Source: Streptomyces sp. NBC_00289 (GTDB lineage: Bacteria > Actinomycetota > Actinomycetes > Streptomycetales > Streptomycetaceae). Taken from it: a stretch of 64,000 nucleotides of DNA. The position numbers and the translations under genes were made by a program. The notes beneath the pieces were generated by a model. It searched no databases and was not told the origin of the DNA. It worked only from the letters and a program-made list of their open reading frames with translations. Shown here piece after piece: positions 8,132 through 16,704 of the stretch (the first letter of the stretch is position 1; each line of letters opens with the position of its first letter). The DNA lies in the NCBI RefSeq assembly GCF_041435115.1, contig NZ_CP108046.1:1-64000 (forward strand), read 5' to 3'.

Positions 8132-9304
8132 ATGTCCACACACCTCCCCTCTCAGCTCACCGGCGATCACCCGGACCCGGGCGCCGCCGTCACCGACCCA
8201 GGCACCGTCGAGGCGTGGGAGACGGACGGCGGAGCCGGCCCCAGGGTCGAGCCGACCGGAGACACTCCCGCGGCCCGCCCCGCCGCACCGTCCGCCGCCG
8301 AAGTCGCCGAGCTGCCCACGCGGGCGCGCACACCTGTCGAGGCAGCGACAGCGAACGGGTGGGACGTCACCGTCACCTCCCAGGGCATCGTGGAAGATGC
8401 CCACGTACGCACGATCACCCTGACCGGTGCGTTCCCGACGCCGACCACAGTCGCTGAACTCACCGCCCGGTGCGTCTGGTACGGCGGCACCTACTGGGGA
8501 GAGGTGTCCGAGCGCAACGGCCGCTATGCCGACGGTTTCGGCGAGTTCCTCGCGTGGGTGCGTGACGCGCCCGCCATGTGCCGAGCGGGCAAGGAAGCGG
8601 GATGGATCCAGCCCGGCAGTCCGCTGCCGGGTACAGAGCTGGAGACTGTGCCGCTGCCGCAGTGGTACGACGGCGCGCCCCGTCCGCGCATCTTGGTCCG
8701 CGATGCGCGGATGTACGCGCGGTACACGCAGACCATCCACCACGACGACACCGGCATCCCCGTGCAGGAGGCCCCCGGATACGGTCGGCCTCACCTCAGC
8801 GGCGACGCGGTACGCGCATTCCTCGGCGGATCACTCAAATTCTGGCTGTCCAGCCAGGCCACCATCACAGACGACGAAACGATCATCTACCGCCAGACCA
8901 ACGGGCATTCAGCGATCACGTTCACGCCGGATCGCGACTCCGGCGTCATCATCACCCACCCGGAGCGGTACATCACGGCTGACGCGTACCGGGTCACCGG
9001 ACACGGTCGCCTTCCGCAAGTCTGGACGCAAGCAGCCGTCCGTGAGGCTGTTTCCGAAGCCACGCGCCCTGGCCCGATCGACTGGCCGGACGGCTGGGCA
9101 CTGCTCATGCCGGACGGGTCGGCGCGGTTCGCCCCGCGAGGCTTCCCCTGGAAGTCCGCAGACGTGTACGTCGCCGAACCCACCGCCGTACCCCAGGCAT
9201 GGGGGCCACGGTGCGGGACGTGCGGTTGGTACGTGGCGGAGCACGACCCCGCGCGCGGGTGGGGTCTCCGGTGCAGCAACCTCCAGCCGCCGACTGACAC
9301 CTGA
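8132..9304 (+). CDS. Hypothetical protein sharing a domain with the 1344-residue protein
   Basis: A 390-residue soluble protein, ATG at 8132 behind GGAGCCCCC. Residues about 25-45 carry a W-E-T-D-G-G linker like those in the protein at 2766, and about 68-130 hold the same small domain (ATANGWDVTVTSQG). The centre is unrecognised. The C-terminus has a short zinc-ribbon-like pattern (CGTCGWYVAEH followed by a cysteine about 10 residues on). It follows a terminator and lies about 130 bp before a DNA methyltransferase, possibly co-transcribed with it. The shared pieces indicate that these proteins arose by shuffling of the same modules. Confidence 0.68.
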   Translation: MSTHLPSQLTGDHPDPGAAVTDPGTVEAWETDGGAGPRVEPTGDTPAARPAAPSAAEVAELPTRARTPVEAATANGWDVTVTSQGIVEDAHVRTITLTGAFPTPTTVAELTARCVWYGGTYWGEVSERNGRYADGFGEFLAWVRDAPAMCRAGKEAGWIQPGSPLPGTELETVPLPQWYDGAPRPRILVRDARMYARYTQTIHHDDTGIPVQEAPGYGRPHLSGDAVRAFLGGSLKFWLSSQATITDDETIIYRQTNGHSAITFTPDRDSGVIITHPERYITADAYRVTGHGRLPQVWTQAAVREAVSEATRPGPIDWPDGWALLMPDGSARFAPRGFPWKSADVYVAEPTAVPQAWGPRCGTCGWYVAEHDPARGWGLRCSNLQPPTDT

Positions 9305-9437
9305 CGAACGCCTCCTGATGGCGCGCAGCGCGGACGCCGTCGTCATGGCTCCCCCTCGGACACAGGACCGCCCTGCAGCGGTCCGGACAACCCGCGTCAG
9401 AACCTCTCCCCCTCACCACCGCGAAAGGCGGCATGTC

Positions 9438-10343
9438 ATGGCCGGAAAGCTCAGCAAGGAACAGACCAAGCAGCACCACCGGGCGTGCGAACTGGTTGAC
9501 ATGGAACGGGACTTGACCGTGGAGGAGCGGGAAATCGTTCTCGACCACTTCCACGAGTCCGCGAACATGGGCCGCACCCTGGACGGCGCGTTCTTCACAC
9601 CGGCCGAGCTCGCCGGCGAACTCCACCACGTCATCCCGGGTGACCGCATCATCGACCTGTGCGCGGGCATCGGACGCCTGGCCTGGCACGCCCGCGACTA
9701 CTGGAACCGGCGCTGGGAGCGTCTGCCGCCGCGCGAGATCGTGTGTGTGGAGAAGGACCCGGAGTATGTGCGTGTCGGGCGGCGCGTCCTGCCGGAGGCG
9801 ACGTGGATCTGTGCTGACGTGCTCGACGTTCCGCGCCTGAACCTCGGTCCGATTGACTGCGCGATCAGCAACCCGCCGTTCGGGCGGATCAAGCGCAGCG
9901 GCAACGCCCCCAGGTACCGAGGGCCGCTGTTCGAGTTCCACGTGATCGCGATCGCCGAGACGCTCGCCCGGCGAGGGGCGTTCATCATCCCGAGGGAGTC
10001 AGCCCCGTTCCGCACCGAGACCGGATTCGTCTCGCAGGACTCACCCGCGTACGAGCGCTTCCACCGCGAGACCGGGATCAAGCTCCGCCCCAACCCCGGC
10101 ATCCCCACGGACGAGTACCGCGACCAGTGGCGCGACGCCTCACCGGCCGTTGAAATCGTGGTGCACAACCGCGACGAGGACGAGTTGGAGGCCCAGGCGG
10201 AGCAGGCCACCGCCCGCGCGACGCAGGAAGCCGTGGCCAGCCGCCCGCACCAGCCGAAGGCCGAGCACGCCCGTGTGGCACCCAGGGCCGCGCAGCCGGC
10301 CGGGTTCGGCGACGGCGGCGGCGGCGGGGACACCTTCCCCTGA
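9438..10343 (+). CDS. DNA adenine-type methyltransferase-like protein
   Basis: A 301-residue Rossmann-fold methyltransferase. The SAM-binding motif is DLCAGIGRLAW at about residues 73-83, an acidic turn (VCVEKDPEY) follows, and the catalytic motif is SNPPFG at about 144-149, which is the N6-adenine / N4-cytosine class signature. The ATG at 9438 follows GAAAGGCGG; a longer open frame upstream overlaps the previous gene and is not used. The C-terminal 55 residues are low-complexity. No partner restriction gene is visible, so it is probably an orphan methylase that protects plasmid DNA from host restriction; its target sequence cannot be read from the gene. Confidence 0.75.
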   Translation: MAGKLSKEQTKQHHRACELVDMERDLTVEEREIVLDHFHESANMGRTLDGAFFTPAELAGELHHVIPGDRIIDLCAGIGRLAWHARDYWNRRWERLPPREIVCVEKDPEYVRVGRRVLPEATWICADVLDVPRLNLGPIDCAISNPPFGRIKRSGNAPRYRGPLFEFHVIAIAETLARRGAFIIPRESAPFRTETGFVSQDSPAYERFHRETGIKLRPNPGIPTDEYRDQWRDASPAVEIVVHNRDEDELEAQAEQATARATQEAVASRPHQPKAEHARVAPRAAQPAGFGDGGGGGDTFP

Positions 10344-10382
10344 AGGTGTATTATTGATTTTGCGGGTGAGCGGCAGCTCACC
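10326..10382 (+). promoter_or_regulatory. Promoter and leader hairpin (loop CGGCAG), module 5
   Basis: TATTAT at 10349-10354 with TGATTTT; the -35 at 10326-10331 is weak. The hairpin GGTGAG/CTCACC (10365-10382) begins near the predicted start. Its loop is CGGCAG, the only variant in the set. CACCGACCGACCC and AGGGAG precede the ATG at 10424. Confidence 0.7.
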
Positions 10383-10423
10383 GGCCACCGACCGACCCAC
10401 ACCGAGCAGACAGGGAGCCGCAC

Positions 10424-11035
10424 ATGGGCACCTACGGACACGACATCACCGCCGGAATGCTGGTCTTCGACCGGGAGGACTTCACCGCCTACCGGCCCGG
10501 CTCGGAGCCGGTCTGGCTGGTCGAGAAGGTGGCCGGACACGAGGAGCGCAGCCCTGGCGGCACCACCGTCTACAGCACGTACGCGCACGTGCGGAACGCC
10601 GAGGTTCATGGCAGGGACACCACCCCGTCGAATTCCGGCTGGACCGGCACCAAGCCCGTGGGGCGGCTGGTCGAGGCCGCCGACGAGGACGACCACACCA
10701 AGCCGGGCACCTTCCGCATGGACCGCGCCATGGTGGCCTTCCTGCGGGCCACCCGCTTCCGGGGGTCCACCTCCGACGACTACCCAACCGTGCGCGACCT
10801 GGTGAACGCCGCCCCCTACGACCGGCACGGGTTCCTGGTGGGCGCGCGCACGGTCACCCCGCACGGCCTGCGCTACGAGCTGGGCGCCCTGTCGGTCTGC
10901 CTGGGGAACCTGTTCTGCGGCCTGGAGGCAGGCCGCATCACGGCCGCCGACCTGGAGGCGGGCGGCATCTCCGCGCCGCTGCTGGAGGCCACCCGCGAGG
11001 CCCTGCGCACCGCCGACTCGGCCGTCCGGGCCTGA
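10424..11035 (+). CDS. Hypothetical protein under a leader hairpin
   Basis: A 203-residue soluble protein that I do not recognise. The ATG at 10424 has ACAGGGAGCC upstream. The N-terminal third looks like a small beta-barrel (MGTYGHDITAGMLVFDREDF), and the rest is mixed with a helical C-terminus. It stands alone between its own promoter and leader and an 11-bp terminator stem. Confidence 0.7.
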   Translation: MGTYGHDITAGMLVFDREDFTAYRPGSEPVWLVEKVAGHEERSPGGTTVYSTYAHVRNAEVHGRDTTPSNSGWTGTKPVGRLVEAADEDDHTKPGTFRMDRAMVAFLRATRFRGSTSDDYPTVRDLVNAAPYDRHGFLVGARTVTPHGLRYELGALSVCLGNLFCGLEAGRITAADLEAGGISAPLLEATREALRTADSAVRA

Positions 11036-11043
11036 ACCGTCCC

Positions 11044-11069
11044 GCCGGGCGCCGACCACGGCGCCCGGC
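11044..11069 (+). terminator. 11-bp GC hairpin after module 5
   Basis: GCCGGGCGCCG pairs exactly with CGGCGCCCGGC around loop ACCA, 8 bp after the stop. Confidence 0.65.
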
Positions 11070-11075
11070 CCCCTA

Positions 11076-11099
11076 CCGGATGAGCGGCAACTCATCTGG
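11076..11099 (+). promoter_or_regulatory. CGGCAA-loop leader hairpin, module 6 (no clear promoter)
   Basis: A 9-bp stem (CCGGATGAG/CTCATCTGG, one G-U pair) closes on CGGCAA (11085-11090) and is followed by CACCACTCG and GAGGACACC before the ATG at 11128. It begins 7 bp after the preceding terminator with no -10 box between. Confidence 0.65.
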
Positions 11100-11127
11100 C
11101 ACCACTCGAAATCATGAGGACACCGCG

Positions 11128-12366
11128 ATGACCACGATCCGCCGGAACTGGACCAAGCGCGTTGCGGAAATCCGCACGGCGGCCCGCACCTGCCGCGCCT
11201 ACGACTCCGACAGCGGCAACATGCTGCCGGTCGACCCGGCGCGCGCATTCGAGGCGTGGGAGACCACGCCGCGCGCCCGGCTCACCGAGGACACCCCGGG
11301 TCAGAAGTGGACGGTCCACGTTCACTCCAACCGGTTCTACGAACTGACCGCCGAGGCCCCCGCCGCCCCGGCGGACGATGCGCCGGCCGCCGAGGTTCCC
11401 GCGGCTCCCACCGCCGCGCCCGGCTCTGGGCACGCGCACCAGGCCGCCGGACCGGCCAGCGCGCAGGACCGCAGTGCGGCTCGCAGGCTCGCCCGGCGCA
11501 CGCGGGCATCCGGTGTGCCGGGCCATGACCGCCTGCCCCGTCATCTGCCCGCCCTGGCGGTCGATCTCGTGGGAAAGACCGTCCGCGTGAAGCTCGCCCA
11601 GGGCTACAGCCACGAGCAGATCCGGGACGCGTTCGAGCAGGAGCGGGCCGAGGCCGTGACCGCCGGAGACACCGGGAGGGTTGCGGCCCTGGGGACGGTG
11701 CTCAAGGTACACGCGGCGATGGTGGCCGAGGAGGACGCCGCCCAGCCGCCCACCGGCCCCGCATCGGCCGACCACAGCCACAGTTCCCCGCACGAGCAGC
11801 AGCCCGCCCGGCACCGCCCCGGCTCACCGCGAGAAGAGCGGGTGAGCAGCGACAGCGCGCTGTCCCGCATCGATGCGGTTCTGCACGACGCAGCCGTCAC
11901 CGACGACCCCGACGTCAGCGACGACGCCATGCGGTCGGTCCCCCTGGCCGACGCGGACGAGTTCATCCACATCCACATCTACACCCGCGCCCGGGCCCTG
12001 GCAGACGGCGTCCTGGTCGCCGCCGACGCCGAGTTGGCCCGGGAGGCCGGCTTCCGGGTTCCAGTCGCCCTCACCAGCGCCGTATGGGAAGGCTGCGTGG
12101 CCTGGAACGACGGCGACAGCGAGCGGCAGGTGCCGCAGGACGAGCGCGGCCGCCTGTGGGACGTGCTGACCATGACCCGCCACGCGATCCGGCGCAGCGG
12201 CGGGGCGGCGGGGCGGCGGGGCGGCGGGCAGGTCACCGTCGACCTACGGCGGGTGCCACGCGACGGCCGCACCCGGCAGGCCCGCCCGGTCCAACTCGTC
12301 TGCGCGATCGGGCCCGGCGACCACGGCGAGCCCGTGATCACCATCATGGAACCCCACGAGGACTGA
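11128..12366 (+). CDS. DUF6573-domain protein with extra N-terminal domain
   Basis: A 412-residue protein. The C-terminal about 130 residues match my memory of the DUF6573 family (RARALADGVLVAAD, the WEGCVAWNDGDSERQ block, a basic strand RVPRDGRTR, and GEPVITIMEP near the end). The N-terminal 75 residues hold a separate small domain (ending SNRFYELTAE), followed by a long Ala/Pro-rich linker and a helical middle part. DUF6573 proteins are usually shorter, so this is a fusion. The start at 11128 follows the leader hairpin and GAGGA. The function of DUF6573 is not known to me; it is common on actinobacterial plasmids and phages. Confidence 0.72.
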   Translation: MTTIRRNWTKRVAEIRTAARTCRAYDSDSGNMLPVDPARAFEAWETTPRARLTEDTPGQKWTVHVHSNRFYELTAEAPAAPADDAPAAEVPAAPTAAPGSGHAHQAAGPASAQDRSAARRLARRTRASGVPGHDRLPRHLPALAVDLVGKTVRVKLAQGYSHEQIRDAFEQERAEAVTAGDTGRVAALGTVLKVHAAMVAEEDAAQPPTGPASADHSHSSPHEQQPARHRPGSPREERVSSDSALSRIDAVLHDAAVTDDPDVSDDAMRSVPLADADEFIHIHIYTRARALADGVLVAADAELAREAGFRVPVALTSAVWEGCVAWNDGDSERQVPQDERGRLWDVLTMTRHAIRRSGGAAGRRGGGQVTVDLRRVPRDGRTRQARPVQLVCAIGPGDHGEPVITIMEPHED

Positions 12367-12379
12367 TCACCTAGCCAGG

Positions 12380-12400
12380 CCGGGGGCGCACCGCCCCCGG
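12380..12400 (+). terminator. 9-bp GC hairpin
   Basis: CCGGGGGCG pairs with CGCCCCCGG around a 3-nt loop, 13 bp after the stop of the DUF6573 gene. Confidence 0.5.
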
Positions 12401-12425
12401 GCCCGGCCCTGAAGGACCAGCCCCG

Positions 12426-12714
12426 ATGACGACCCCCGCAGCAGTCGCCGACCGCGTTGCCGAGATCCTCGGCGGCAACTGGACGGCCACCGCCGGCCCT
12501 TGGAAAAGCCTCCGGCCACCTGGACGCCCCGGGAGCGGAACCGTACGCGCTCCACGTCGACGAACGCGGCGAGCTTTGCCTGTGGGCAAGCCTCAACCCC
12601 CTTGGCCCCATCGCCGTGTTCCGCGAAGTCCACACCCCCGAGGACAGCGAGGCGGTTGCCAAGGGCATCGCCAAGGAGATCCGCCAGCATCACACCCCAG
12701 CCGACCAGGGATAA
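12426..12714 (+). CDS. Small hypothetical protein with a frameshift
   Basis: Two overlapping frames read as one protein of about 95 residues: MTTPAAVADRVAEILGG starts at 12426, and the second part (DAPGAEPYALHVDERGEL to the stop at 12714) is in another frame. The break lies at TGGAAAAGCC near 12500; removing one A joins them. As with other breaks here it sits in a homopolymer. The product is unrecognised; the C-terminal part looks like a short beta-sheet followed by a helix. It has a weak GAAGGACC ribosome-binding site and no leader hairpin. Confidence 0.5.
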
Positions 12715-12720
12715 AAGGCC

Positions 12721-12777
12721 TTGCCCCATTCCCTAAATGGCGTATAATTGATTTCACGAGCAAGCGGCAACTTGCTC
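12721..12777 (+). promoter_or_regulatory. Promoter and CGGCAA-loop leader hairpin of the ParB-like gene
   Basis: TTGCCC (12721-12726), a 16-bp spacer and a perfect TATAAT (12743-12748). The 7-bp stem GAGCAAG/CTTGCTC (12758-12777) closes on CGGCAA and starts about 3 nt after the predicted transcription start. CACCAACCGATCG and GAGGAG lead to the GTG at 12808. Confidence 0.82.
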
Positions 12778-12807
12778 AACACCAACCGATCGCACGAGGA
12801 GCAATCC

Positions 12808-14364
12808 GTGAGCGACACCGCAACCACCACACCGATGCAGCGGGCCACCCTGCGGCTCGGCCAGATCCGCGTCAACGAGAACAACGTCCGCCAGGACCTC
12901 AACCTGGACGAGAAGTTCCTCAAGTCCGTCGCGGCCAACGGCGTGAAGGTCCCCGTCGTGGTCCTCCCGCTCGGGGAGGACACCTACGAGCTGAAGATGG
13001 GCCACCGGCGCTACTTCGCCGCCCGGGCCACCAAGGAGACCGAGGCGGAGCAGGACGCGATCGAGGTCCCCGCGTACGTGCTCGACCCCTCCCTGCGCGA
13101 GGCGGGCGAGGACTTCATCGACCAGCTCATCGAGAACGACGACGACTACCGCCGAGGCCTGACCGAGCTGGAGCAGGCCGACGCCCTGTTCGGCGCGGTC
13201 GGCGCGGGCATGAAGCAGGCCAGGGTCGCCGAGCTCACCGGCCGCTCCCGCAGGGACGTGTCCCAGGCGGTGAAGACCGCCAAGTCGGTCGGCGAGCGGA
13301 CCCGTTCGGCACTCGCCGAAGCCGGTACGTACGACCTCGACCTCGAAGTGCTGGGTGTGCTGGGCGAGTTCGACGACGACGCCGACGCCATCAACCGGCT
13401 GCTGGACGCCTACGCCAAGGGCCGCTTCGAGTTCCAGGTGCAGTGGGAGCGCGACGACCGCGCCGAGCAGCGCGCCCGTGAGCAGGTCCGCCCGCAGCTG
13501 CAGGCCGCCGGGGTACGGCTGGCCGAGGACAGCGACACGCTTCCGACCACCGCCGAGCCGCTCAGCGAGCTGGACGGCCCGGACGGCGAGCCCATGAGCG
13601 CCGAGGCGCACGCCGACTGCCCCGGCCACGTGGCGACCTGGGCCGAGAACCCCCGCGAGCCCGGCGAGGTGGACTACTTCTGCACCGACCCGGACCGCTT
13701 CGGCCACTACCCGCCCCAGGAGGACGCCCCCGAGGCGGACGGCGACCAGGCCGAGGAGCAGCCGCAGGCGGCGGGTGCGGCCAAGCCGTCGGAGCCGTCG
13801 CGCGAGTACGTCAAGGAGGGCAACAAGGCCTACCGCGCCGCCGAGAAGGCCCGCCAGGCGTGGCTGAAGGACCTGGTCGGCAGGAAGACCGCGCCGAAGC
13901 CACTCGCCGCTTTCATCACCGAGCAGCTCCTTTCCTGCCCCAAGCCGGTGGCTCAGTGGGTGGGCGACGCGGGCCGCCGGGACCTGGTCAAGGATCTGAC
14001 CGGCTACGACCAGCCCGCCGAGCGCGCCAAGTCGGCGACCCCCGCCAAGCTCACCCTGCTGAACTTCGCGGTGCTGGCCGCGACGTTCGAGAAGCGCATG
14101 GGCGAGGTCCGTACCTGGCGCACCGACAGCACCGCCCGTTCCGCCGTCTACGAGCTGCGGGACATCCGCGAGGACGCCCGCACGTGGCTGTCCTTCCTCG
14201 CCGAGATCGGCTACCCGCTCTCCAGCGTCGAACAGGCCATCGTCGAGGACGAGCCCTACCAGGAGGGCGAGCCGGACGCGGCCGACACCGACGGCCAGGC
14301 CGACGAGGACACCCCGGACGACCCGGACGGCGTGAGCGCCGAGGACTCCGAGGACGCGTCCTGA
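12808..14364 (+). CDS. ParB/Spo0J-like nuclease-domain protein
   Basis: A 518-residue protein with a ParB/sulfiredoxin-like N-terminal domain: NENNVRQDLN near residue 30, then GHRRYFAA at about 66-73, the box-II motif of ParB proteins. A helix-turn-helix follows at about 136-157 (VAELTGRSRRDVSQAVKTA). The C-terminal half is long, acidic and unlike classical ParB, with a putative zinc-binding patch (ADCPGHVATWAE). The GTG start is set by the leader and GAGGAG. No ParA gene is adjacent (the only ParA-like gene, at 44.9 kb, belongs to the Tad operon), so a partition role is unproven; a transcription or plasmid-maintenance role is equally possible. Confidence 0.75.
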   Translation: MSDTATTTPMQRATLRLGQIRVNENNVRQDLNLDEKFLKSVAANGVKVPVVVLPLGEDTYELKMGHRRYFAARATKETEAEQDAIEVPAYVLDPSLREAGEDFIDQLIENDDDYRRGLTELEQADALFGAVGAGMKQARVAELTGRSRRDVSQAVKTAKSVGERTRSALAEAGTYDLDLEVLGVLGEFDDDADAINRLLDAYAKGRFEFQVQWERDDRAEQRAREQVRPQLQAAGVRLAEDSDTLPTTAEPLSELDGPDGEPMSAEAHADCPGHVATWAENPREPGEVDYFCTDPDRFGHYPPQEDAPEADGDQAEEQPQAAGAAKPSEPSREYVKEGNKAYRAAEKARQAWLKDLVGRKTAPKPLAAFITEQLLSCPKPVAQWVGDAGRRDLVKDLTGYDQPAERAKSATPAKLTLLNFAVLAATFEKRMGEVRTWRTDSTARSAVYELRDIREDARTWLSFLAEIGYPLSSVEQAIVEDEPYQEGEPDAADTDGQADEDTPDDPDGVSAEDSEDAS

Positions 14365-14370
14365 CCTGCT

Positions 14371-14403
14371 GCCCGGGCCGGACCTGATAGGTCCGGCCCG
14401 GGC
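14371..14403 (+). terminator. 14-bp perfect hairpin after the ParB-like gene
   Basis: GCCCGGGCCGGACC pairs exactly with GGTCCGGCCCGGGC around loop TGATA, 7 bp after the stop. Confidence 0.7.
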
Positions 14404-14451
14404 CCCCTCCCCCTTCGCTCTCTGTGCGCTGCCCGCCCGGAAGGCCTCGCC

Positions 14452-15075
14452 ATGCTCCGTTCCGAACTCCGCATCAACACCTCTCTGTTCGTCGCCCAGG
14501 CCGCCGTCAGCAACCACACCGGTCTGATCGCGCGGGCCGGTCTCGCCATGCCGGCCGCGCCGTTCGGATCCCCCGCCTGGCAGCTGCCCGCCCTGGTCTC
14601 CTACCTTCACCGCCTCCACCAGGACGAGGAGGACCCCTCCCCCGAACTGTGGCGCGCGCACACCGAACGCCAGACCGGTCCCGTGCCCCGGCCGCACATC
14701 CGCTACCAGGCTGACGGCCTGCACGATGCGGACGCGGTGTGCGTGCTCGACATCCAGCTCGGCCCGCGCGACGAGGACACCGGCTGGCCCGCCGCCGACC
14801 TCGCCGTCATCGAGCAGGAGGAAGGCGCCTGCCCCTTCGGACGCGTCACCCGCCGCCACGGCGTGGAAGCGATCGCCGCGTACACCGCCCAGGAGCTGAC
14901 CGCCGAACACGCGGCGCTGATGGACCGCGCCCGCCAGCACCAGGACGCCGCCTTCGTTCGCCTTGCCGAACTGGCCCAGCGCGCCGCCGAGTGGGCCGAC
15001 AAGGTCCGCGCCGCCGCGCACGCCGATGCCGTCCACGTCCAGGCCGACCGCGCCCGGTCCCGCATCACCCGCTGA
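14452..15075 (+). CDS. Hypothetical protein
   Basis: A 207-residue protein that I do not recognise. The ATG at 14452 has GGAAGGCC upstream. The first 60 residues (LRSELRINTSLFVAQAAVSN) are hydrophobic but not a clear membrane segment; the C-terminal 70 residues form a long alanine-rich charged helix likely to be a coiled coil. It is separated by 47 bp from the next gene and may be co-transcribed with it. No leader hairpin is present, unlike most neighbours. Confidence 0.62.
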   Translation: MLRSELRINTSLFVAQAAVSNHTGLIARAGLAMPAAPFGSPAWQLPALVSYLHRLHQDEEDPSPELWRAHTERQTGPVPRPHIRYQADGLHDADAVCVLDIQLGPRDEDTGWPAADLAVIEQEEGACPFGRVTRRHGVEAIAAYTAQELTAEHAALMDRARQHQDAAFVRLAELAQRAAEWADKVRAAAHADAVHVQADRARSRITR

Positions 15076-15122
15076 CCGCACCCGCACACCCCCGCCGACT
15101 GCCGCCGTTGGAGGCCTGCGCC

Positions 15123-16595
15123 ATGTACGAGTTCGAGCCCGCCTCTCCGACCTACGCGATCTCCGACACCATCGTCGAACACCGCCTGCGCGGCCGTGAC
15201 CGCACCCGCGCCGACCTGCCCGGCGGCTACCGGCTGACCCTGCGCACCCGCGAGCGGCACGGCCAGCTTGAGGCCGCACTGGCCGCGCCGTCGCCCACCG
15301 GCCCCGCCCGGATCAGCGCCCACACCCCGACGCCCGTCACCTCCCGCATTCTCGACACGGTCACCCGCTACGCCCCGGCCCTGCCCGACGCCCGCGATGC
15401 CCGCCCGCCCCTGGAGGCCGTTGCCCGCCTGCTCACCACCGGCTCCCCCTTCCAACGGCCCGGTGAGCCGGGACTGTTCGTCCGGTTCGGGCATGCGGAA
15501 GCCTGGCTGGAAGGCAGGCGGCTCAGCGTCACCCTGGGCAGCCCCGGCAGCGGACTCAGCCTGGTCCTGGGCGGCCCGTGGGACGCGCCGTCCACCGCCC
15601 GCCTCACCGCCGCCGTCCTGCGCGAGCTGACCGACGCCGAGCAGCTCGCCGGCCAGGTCGCCTCGCTGCTGCAGCCCGGACCGTGGCAGGTCCTGTCCGA
15701 CCAGTGGCACCCCGACGCCGCCCTCATCCTGCCCGCAACCCGCCGCATGGACCCGGAAGACCCGCTCGGCCGCCGCATCTCCCGGGCGCTGCGCGAGGTC
15801 AAGCACAACCTGAGCGCGGCACAGCCGGACTGGGGCTTCCAGGCACTGATCTCCGCCGACGGCTCGGCCGTGGCCCTGCGCGTCACCCCGCGCGAGCGCG
15901 CCGTCCCCCGTCTGGTCCGCAAGGTGGTGGGCGACGGCGCCTTCGACCCGGACGAGTTGGGCAACACCCGCACGACGTTCCTCCCCGCCGACCTGCCCCC
16001 ACCACCCGACTTCGCCCCGGCCCGGCCTCCCCACGAGGTCCCGTCCCTGGACCTCAAGGTCGCCCCGAAGGACGAGGCCTACGCGTACGGCGTGAAGCTG
16101 GAACTCGGCAACTGGGCCTACGCCTTGGACCCCCGAGCCGTCTTCTACGGGCCCGGCTGGTACCCCTTCCACGAGCACGTGACGTGCCGGGAGAAGGACC
16201 CCACCGCCCCGCTCAACGACCGCAACGTGCCCACCGGACGGACCGTTCCCGCCCGGGTGCGGCTCTCCCCCGACGTCGCGGACTTCTCCTGGGGCAACGA
16301 GTACGTACAGCTCACCCCCGTCGACCACCGGGTCGAGGCGCGGCTGCACCTCTACGCCGGCCAGGAGCAGGCCCGCACCCTGGTGCGCACCGTCACGCTG
16401 GAGGTCGATCTGCGGTCGCGGCGGGTGGTGCTCCCCGTCCAGATGCCCGCAGATCTGCGCCACCAGGCGGAGGTCAAGGGCCGGCGGATCCTCGATCTGC
16501 TGCAGGCCGCGCGACGCGAACGCGCACAGGGGGCGAAGGAGCCGCGGGCTGTCCTCGGTCCCTGGGACCGCGACCCGCCCAGCGCGGACACCTGA
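15123..16595 (+). CDS. Hypothetical 490-residue protein
   Basis: A soluble protein that I do not recognise. The ATG at 15123 follows GGAGGCCTGCGCC. It is a mix of beta-rich segments (LPGGYRLTLRTRER; VEARLHLYAGQEQ) and proline-rich linkers, with a basic helical C-terminus (RRILDLLQAARRERAQGA). There is no signal peptide and no catalytic motif that I can identify. It sits just upstream of the DNA-modification genes, but a hairpin overlapping its stop codon and a new leader hairpin separate it from them. Confidence 0.62.
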   Translation: MYEFEPASPTYAISDTIVEHRLRGRDRTRADLPGGYRLTLRTRERHGQLEAALAAPSPTGPARISAHTPTPVTSRILDTVTRYAPALPDARDARPPLEAVARLLTTGSPFQRPGEPGLFVRFGHAEAWLEGRRLSVTLGSPGSGLSLVLGGPWDAPSTARLTAAVLRELTDAEQLAGQVASLLQPGPWQVLSDQWHPDAALILPATRRMDPEDPLGRRISRALREVKHNLSAAQPDWGFQALISADGSAVALRVTPRERAVPRLVRKVVGDGAFDPDELGNTRTTFLPADLPPPPDFAPARPPHEVPSLDLKVAPKDEAYAYGVKLELGNWAYALDPRAVFYGPGWYPFHEHVTCREKDPTAPLNDRNVPTGRTVPARVRLSPDVADFSWGNEYVQLTPVDHRVEARLHLYAGQEQARTLVRTVTLEVDLRSRRVVLPVQMPADLRHQAEVKGRRILDLLQAARRERAQGAKEPRAVLGPWDRDPPSADT

Positions 16596-16615
16596 CGCGG
16601 TCACCGACCGCGTCA
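16593..16615 (+). terminator. 10-bp hairpin overlapping the stop codon
   Basis: TGACGCGGTC (which contains the TGA stop) pairs exactly with GACCGCGTCA around loop ACC. Confidence 0.6.
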
Positions 16616-16644
16616 GCCACGCCCGCTCGCCGTTTTGCCCCACC

Positions 16645-16674
16645 GCCGGTCCGGCGCGGCAACCCCGGACCGGC
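16645..16674 (+). promoter_or_regulatory. CGGCAA-loop leader hairpin of the DpdA-like gene
   Basis: A 10-bp GC stem (CCGGTCCGG/CCGGACCGG plus an outer G-C pair) encloses a loop region containing GCGGCAAC. CACCAACTCG and GAAGGA follow, then the GTG at 16705. No promoter is obvious upstream. Confidence 0.6.
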
Positions 16675-16704
16675 CCCCCACTCACCAACTCGAAGGACAC
16701 CCCC

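Noticed and set aside
12754..15279. 841-residue minus-strand open frame
   Set aside because: It is antisense to the ParB-like gene and its neighbours, which carry clear motifs and signals.
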